A model generated the notes under the pieces. That model had not been told where the DNA came from, did no database searches, and was given only the letters and a program-made list of their open reading frames with translations. The position numbers were made by a program, and so were the translations under genes. Source: Mesorhizobium sp. M2A.F.Ca.ET.046.03.2.1 (GTDB lineage: Bacteria > Pseudomonadota > Alphaproteobacteria > Rhizobiales > Rhizobiaceae). From it: a DNA stretch of 64,000 nucleotides. Location of the stretch: contig NZ_CP034449.1 of NCBI RefSeq assembly GCF_003952425.1, forward strand, positions 2,542,001 to 2,606,000, written 5' to 3'. Every line of letters starts with the position of its first letter. The first letter of the stretch is position 1. Shown here piece by piece: positions 60,804 to 64,000 of the stretch.

Positions 60804-61436
60804 ATGACTGACACCGTCAAATTCACCGCGATGAAGGACGGCGACAAGGAAGACTACGAATTCCTGACTGCCCATGAGATCGACTATGCCGCCAAGACCG
60901 GCGACCGGCTGCTCGATGCGCTGGTGCAGCTCGACGAGGGTCTGTCGGGCTACAAGATCACCCGGCTCGGCAATTCGCTGCAGGCGGCGACGCGCGCCTG
61001 GCAGGATGGCGCCGACACGGACTGGATCGTCTCGGCGCTGCTGCATGACATCGGCGACATCTATGCGCCCTACAACCACGACGAATATGCGGCTGCGATC
61101 CTAAAACCCTTCGTGCGCGAGCAATGCACCTGGGTGGTGGAAAAGCACGGCGATTTCCAGCGCCTCTATTACGCGCATCATCTGGGCGGCAATCGCCACG
61201 CCCGCGACCACTTCGCCGGACACCTCTATTTCGACGATTGCGACCAGTTCTGCGAGCGCTGGGACCAGTCGAGCTTCGACCCCGACTATGAGACGCTGCC
61301 GATCGAGTTCTTCCGGCCCTTCGTGCTCGAAGTGTTCGCCCGCAAGGCCTACGACCCGACAGTGATCCGCGCCGGCGAGCGTGTGGCCCTTACTAATCCC
61401 GATACAGCCAAGACAAGAACCGGAGCCTGCCCATGA
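60804..61436 (+). CDS. HD-domain protein of the carnitine operon
   Basis: A 210-residue HD-fold protein. His81-Asp82 in SALLHDIGDIYAPYNH form the HD motif; further candidate ligands are His115 and the pair HH in YYAHHLGGN. The region upstream reads ITRLGNSLQAATRA (residues 52-65). In PhnZ/TmpB-type diiron HD oxygenases this helix usually carries His, so here Asn57 replaces a likely ligand. Genes of this type recur in carnitine operons but the role is not established. The stop overlaps the carnitine dehydrogenase start (ATGA). Confidence 0.85.
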   Translation: MTDTVKFTAMKDGDKEDYEFLTAHEIDYAAKTGDRLLDALVQLDEGLSGYKITRLGNSLQAATRAWQDGADTDWIVSALLHDIGDIYAPYNHDEYAAAILKPFVREQCTWVVEKHGDFQRLYYAHHLGGNRHARDHFAGHLYFDDCDQFCERWDQSSFDPDYETLPIEFFRPFVLEVFARKAYDPTVIRAGERVALTNPDTAKTRTGACP

Positions 61437-62566
61437 GCATCATCAACAAGGCGGCCGCCATCGGCGGCGGCGTCATCGGCGCCGGCTGGGTGGCGCGACT
61501 GCTCTTGAACGGCATCGACGTGTCGATCTTCGATCCGGATCCGGAAGCGTCACGCAAGGTGGGCGAAGTGATGAAGGGCGCGCGCCGCGCCTACAAGCAG
61601 ATGCTGCCGGGCGGCCTCCCCAGGGAAGGCAAACTCACCTTCGCCAAGACCATCGGCGAAGCGGTGGCCGACGCCGATTTCATCCAGGAAAGCGTGCCGG
61701 AGCGGCTCGACCTCAAGCACAAGGTGCTGGCCGAGATCGACCAGCATGCGCCGGCCAATGCCATCGTCGGCTCGTCGACCTCCGGCATCAAGCCGACCGA
61801 CATGCAGGTGGCGATGAAGAAGCACCCGGAGCGGCTGGTCGTCGGCCATCCATTCAACCCGGTCTATCTTCTGCCGCTGGTCGAGATCGTCGGCGGCGAG
61901 CAGACCTTCCCCGAGGCGATCGAGGTCGCCAAGGAGCTCTACGCCTCGATCGGCATGAAACCGGTGGTGGTGCGCAAGGAGATCGAGGCGTTTGTCGGCG
62001 ACCGCCTGCTCGAAGCCGCATGGCGCGAGGCACTGTGGCTGGTCAAGGACGGCATCTGCACCGTCGAGGAACTCGACGACATCATGCGCTATTCCTTCGG
62101 CCTGCGCTGGGCGCAGATGGGCATGTTCCAGGTCTATCGCGTTGCCGGCGGCGAGGCGGGCATGCGTCACTTCATGGCGCAGTTCGGGCCTTGCCTGAAA
62201 TGGCCCTGGACCAAGCTGATGGACGTGCCGGAATTCAACGACGAGCTGGTCGACCTGATCGCCACCCAGTCGGACGAGCAGGCGCACGGGCTTTCGATCC
62301 GCGAGCTGGAGAAAATCCGCGACGACAATCTGGTCGCGATCATGGAAGCGCTGTCGAGGCAGAACAAGGGCAAGGGCTGGGGCGCCGGCGCGCTGCACAA
62401 GGACTATACCAGGCAGCTCGCCAAACTCGCGGCGAAGAAGAGTTCCGCCAAGGCCGAAGCGGCCAAGCCGGCGAAGAAGGCCGCGAAGCCGGCAAAGGCT
62501 GCGAAACCGGCCAAGGCGGTAAAGGTCGAAAAGCCGAAGAAGAAGAGCGGCAAGAAGAAGGGCTGA
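61433..62566 (+). CDS. L-carnitine dehydrogenase with Lys/Ala-rich tail
   Basis: A 377-residue NAD-dependent 3-hydroxyacyl-CoA-dehydrogenase-fold enzyme oxidising L-carnitine to 3-dehydrocarnitine. NAD motif AAIGGGVIGAGWVARLLLNG at the start, then VGSSTSGIKPTDMQ and VVGHPFNPVYLLPLVEIVGG. The last ~48 residues (from about 329) are a histone-H1-like tail of Lys, Ala and Pro (KPAKKAAKPAKAAKPAKAVK), in place of the hotdog thioesterase domain fused in some rhizobial enzymes. Coupled to the HD gene. Confidence 0.9.
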   Translation: MSIINKAAAIGGGVIGAGWVARLLLNGIDVSIFDPDPEASRKVGEVMKGARRAYKQMLPGGLPREGKLTFAKTIGEAVADADFIQESVPERLDLKHKVLAEIDQHAPANAIVGSSTSGIKPTDMQVAMKKHPERLVVGHPFNPVYLLPLVEIVGGEQTFPEAIEVAKELYASIGMKPVVVRKEIEAFVGDRLLEAAWREALWLVKDGICTVEELDDIMRYSFGLRWAQMGMFQVYRVAGGEAGMRHFMAQFGPCLKWPWTKLMDVPEFNDELVDLIATQSDEQAHGLSIRELEKIRDDNLVAIMEALSRQNKGKGWGAGALHKDYTRQLAKLAAKKSSAKAEAAKPAKKAAKPAKAAKPAKAVKVEKPKKKSGKKKG

Positions 62567-62570
62567 GGCG

Positions 62571-63734
62571 ATGTATTTCGGTCTTTCGGAAGAGCAGAAA
62601 CTTATCGTCGAGACGACCCGCGCCTTCGTCGAGAACGAGCTCTACCCGCATGAGCGCGAGGTGGAGCGCACCGGCGTGCTGCGCCGCGAGCTGATCGACG
62701 AATTGAAGGCGAAGGCGATCGAAGCGGGGCTCTACGCTGCCAACATGCCGGCCGATGTCGGCGGCGCCGGGCTCGATACGGTGAGCTGGCTGCTCTACGA
62801 GAAGGAGCTCGGCCGCGCCAATTACGCGCTGCATTGGACCTGCGTGGCGCGTCCCTCCAACATCCTGCTCGCCGGCACGCCGGAGCAGCGCGAGAAATAC
62901 CTCTTCCCCTGCATCCGCGGCGAGAAGTGGGACTGCCTGGCGATGACCGAACCCGGCGCAGGTTCCGACCTGCGCGGCATGAAGGCGACCGCCGTGCAGG
63001 ACGGCTCGGGCTGGGTGCTCAACGGCACCAAGCACTTCATCAGCCACGCCGATCTCGCCGATTTCGCGATTTGTTTCATGGCCTCCGGCGAGGAAGAGAC
63101 CCCGCGCGGCAAGCGCAAGAAGATCACCGCCTTCTTCGTCGACAAGGGCACCAAGGGTTTCACGGTGCGCGACGGCTACCGCAATGTCTCGCATCGCGGC
63201 TACACCAACTCGATCCTTGAATTCGACGATTGCCGGCTGCCGGCAAGCCAGGTGCTCGGCGAGGTGCACAAGGGTTTCGACGTCGCGAATTCGTGGCTCG
63301 GCGCCACGCGCCTGCAGGTCGGCGCCACCTGTCTCGGCCGTGCCGAGCGCGCTCTGTCGCACGCCATCGAATATGCCGCGCAGCGCCAGCAGTTCGGCCA
63401 GCAGATCGGCAAGTTCCAGGGCGTTTCCTTCAAGCTCGCCGACATGGCGACGGAGCTGAAGGCCGCCGATCTGATGGTGTTCGAAGCCGGCTGGAAATAC
63501 GATCAGGGCACCGTCACCGACCAGGACATGGCGATGGCCAAGCTGAAGGCCACCGAGATGCTCGCCTTCGTCGCCGACGAAGCCATCCAGATCCATGGCG
63601 GCATGGGGCTGATGGACGACCTGCCGCTGGAGCGCATCTGGCGCGATGCGCGCGTCGAGCGCATCTGGGAGGGCACGTCGGAGATTCAGCGACACATTAT
63701 TTCGCGGGCGCTGCTGCGTCCGTTCGGAGCTTAG
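62571..63734 (+). CDS. Acyl-CoA dehydrogenase
   Basis: A 387-residue FAD-dependent acyl-CoA dehydrogenase. FGLSEEQKLIVETTRAFVEN, the FAD/substrate segment DCLAMTEPGAGSDLRGM, and the C-terminal EAIQIHGGMGLMDDLPLERI and IWEGTSEIQRHIISR. In this operon the substrate may be gamma-butyrobetainyl-CoA (to crotonobetainyl-CoA), a step feeding carnitine; that is inferred only from context. It begins four bases after the carnitine dehydrogenase stop. Confidence 0.92.
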   Translation: MYFGLSEEQKLIVETTRAFVENELYPHEREVERTGVLRRELIDELKAKAIEAGLYAANMPADVGGAGLDTVSWLLYEKELGRANYALHWTCVARPSNILLAGTPEQREKYLFPCIRGEKWDCLAMTEPGAGSDLRGMKATAVQDGSGWVLNGTKHFISHADLADFAICFMASGEEETPRGKRKKITAFFVDKGTKGFTVRDGYRNVSHRGYTNSILEFDDCRLPASQVLGEVHKGFDVANSWLGATRLQVGATCLGRAERALSHAIEYAAQRQQFGQQIGKFQGVSFKLADMATELKAADLMVFEAGWKYDQGTVTDQDMAMAKLKATEMLAFVADEAIQIHGGMGLMDDLPLERIWRDARVERIWEGTSEIQRHIISRALLRPFGA

Positions 63735-63781
63735 AGCATGATGGTCCAAAGCCGGGTCCGGCTTTGGACGGGAACATGCTC
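63734..63781. repeat. Palindromic repeat between acyl-CoA dehydrogenase and acyl-CoA synthetase
   Basis: Ends GAGCATGATG and GGAACATGCTC, inside them a perfect 12 bp stem GTCCAAAGCCGG with CCGGCTTTGGAC. It starts at the last base of the acyl-CoA dehydrogenase stop codon and may cut expression of the next gene. Confidence 0.75.
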
Positions 63782-63791
63782 AAACGAAAAG

Positions 63792-64000
63792 ATGACCATG
63801 CATAAACTCGAACGTCTCCTGCGCCCCAAATCGATCGCCGTGTTCGGCGGGGCGCAGGCCGCCGCCGTCGTGGCTCAATCGATCAAGATGGGCTTTGCCG
63901 GCGAAATCTGGCCGGTGCATCCGACCAAGGATGAGGTCGCCGGCCGCAAGGCGTACCGCTCCGTCGCCGACCTGCCTGGCGCGCCGGACGCCGCCTTTGT
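63792..64000 (+). CDS. NDP-forming acyl-CoA synthetase, start only
   Basis: About 69 codons before the window ends. MHKLERLLRPKSIAVFGG is the N-terminal CoA-binding Rossmann domain of acetate-CoA ligase (NDP-forming)-like proteins; FAGEIWPVHPTKDEVAGRKA and RSVADLPGAPDAAF follow. In the operon it would activate gamma-butyrobetaine or a related acid to its CoA thioester, an inference from neighbours. ATG at 63792 or 63798 (same frame); ribosome site weak. Confidence 0.8.
   Translation, partial: MTMHKLERLLRPKSIAVFGGAQAAAVVAQSIKMGFAGEIWPVHPTKDEVAGRKAYRSVADLPGAPDAAF

Noticed and set aside
60804..61436. Assignment as a phosphonate oxygenase (PhnZ/TmpB)
   Set aside because: No phosphonate gene is nearby, the operon is carnitine-type, and a likely metal-binding His is replaced by Asn.

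Overview
The window is high-GC DNA with the gene content and repeat families of a Mesorhizobium-type chromosome (Rhizobiales, Alphaproteobacteria). Pointers are two tandem DUF680 genes (a family known mainly from Mesorhizobium), an aglREFGAK alpha-glucoside locus in Sinorhizobium order, and several families of rhizobial intergenic palindromic repeats. No tRNA, rRNA, CRISPR array, phage or plasmid gene is seen. The species name is an inference.

Layout. (1) 0-16.2 kb is a purine/urate/allantoin catabolic region: puuD (cut by the window start), a LysR regulator, xdhC, xdhB, xdhA and uraH on the minus strand, then a puuE-uraD fusion, allE, allA and a purine/nucleoside deaminase on the plus strand. 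It is interrupted by a block of two flavin monooxygenases plus a PhzF protein, flanked by two copies of a ~185 bp palindromic repeat, and by an IS4-family element inserted between xdhA and xdhB. (2) 16.2-17.0 kb is an mqsRA toxin-antitoxin pair whose antitoxin has no cysteines. (3) 17-27 kb has an S15-type hydrolase and a complete peptide-type ABC importer with two paralogous substrate-binding proteins, then an alkaline-phosphatase-superfamily protein. (4) 27-30 kb is an ECF sigma / anti-sigma / secreted subtilase operon. (5) 30-34 kb has a TetR-aldo/keto reductase pair with two operators, a decayed LacI fragment and a FAD oxidoreductase. (6) 33.6-41.5 kb is aglR-aglEFGAK. (7) 41.6-42.1 kb holds two DUF680 genes. 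(8) 42.6-45.3 kb is a cobalamin riboswitch in front of glycine betaine monooxygenase genes gbcA-gbcB. (9) 45.5-57.5 kb has a ferredoxin-reductase/sulfite-oxidase-like pair, an HtrA protease, an MBL hydrolase, PPi-type phosphofructokinase, an L,D-transpeptidase, a LysE exporter, a TPR protein and xylB/xylA. (10) 57.7-64 kb has a small hypothetical gene, a HAD phosphatase and a carnitine-type operon (GlxA/CdhR regulator, BKACE enzyme, HD-domain protein, carnitine dehydrogenase, acyl-CoA dehydrogenase, start of an acyl-CoA synthetase).

Functional themes. Region 1 can take xanthine through urate, hydroxyisourate, OHCU and allantoin, and can act on ureidoglycine and ureidoglycolate; no allantoate amidohydrolase is present here. 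Regions 8 and 10 together describe quaternary-amine use: carnitine (perhaps gamma-butyrobetaine) to glycine betaine, then betaine to dimethylglycine. The most unusual regulatory feature is the B12 riboswitch over the betaine demethylase genes. A second theme is how palindromic repeats have entered coding sequence: one sits in frame inside xdhC, and a 44 bp element encodes part of the N-terminus of the subtilase while being identical to an intergenic copy 24 kb away.
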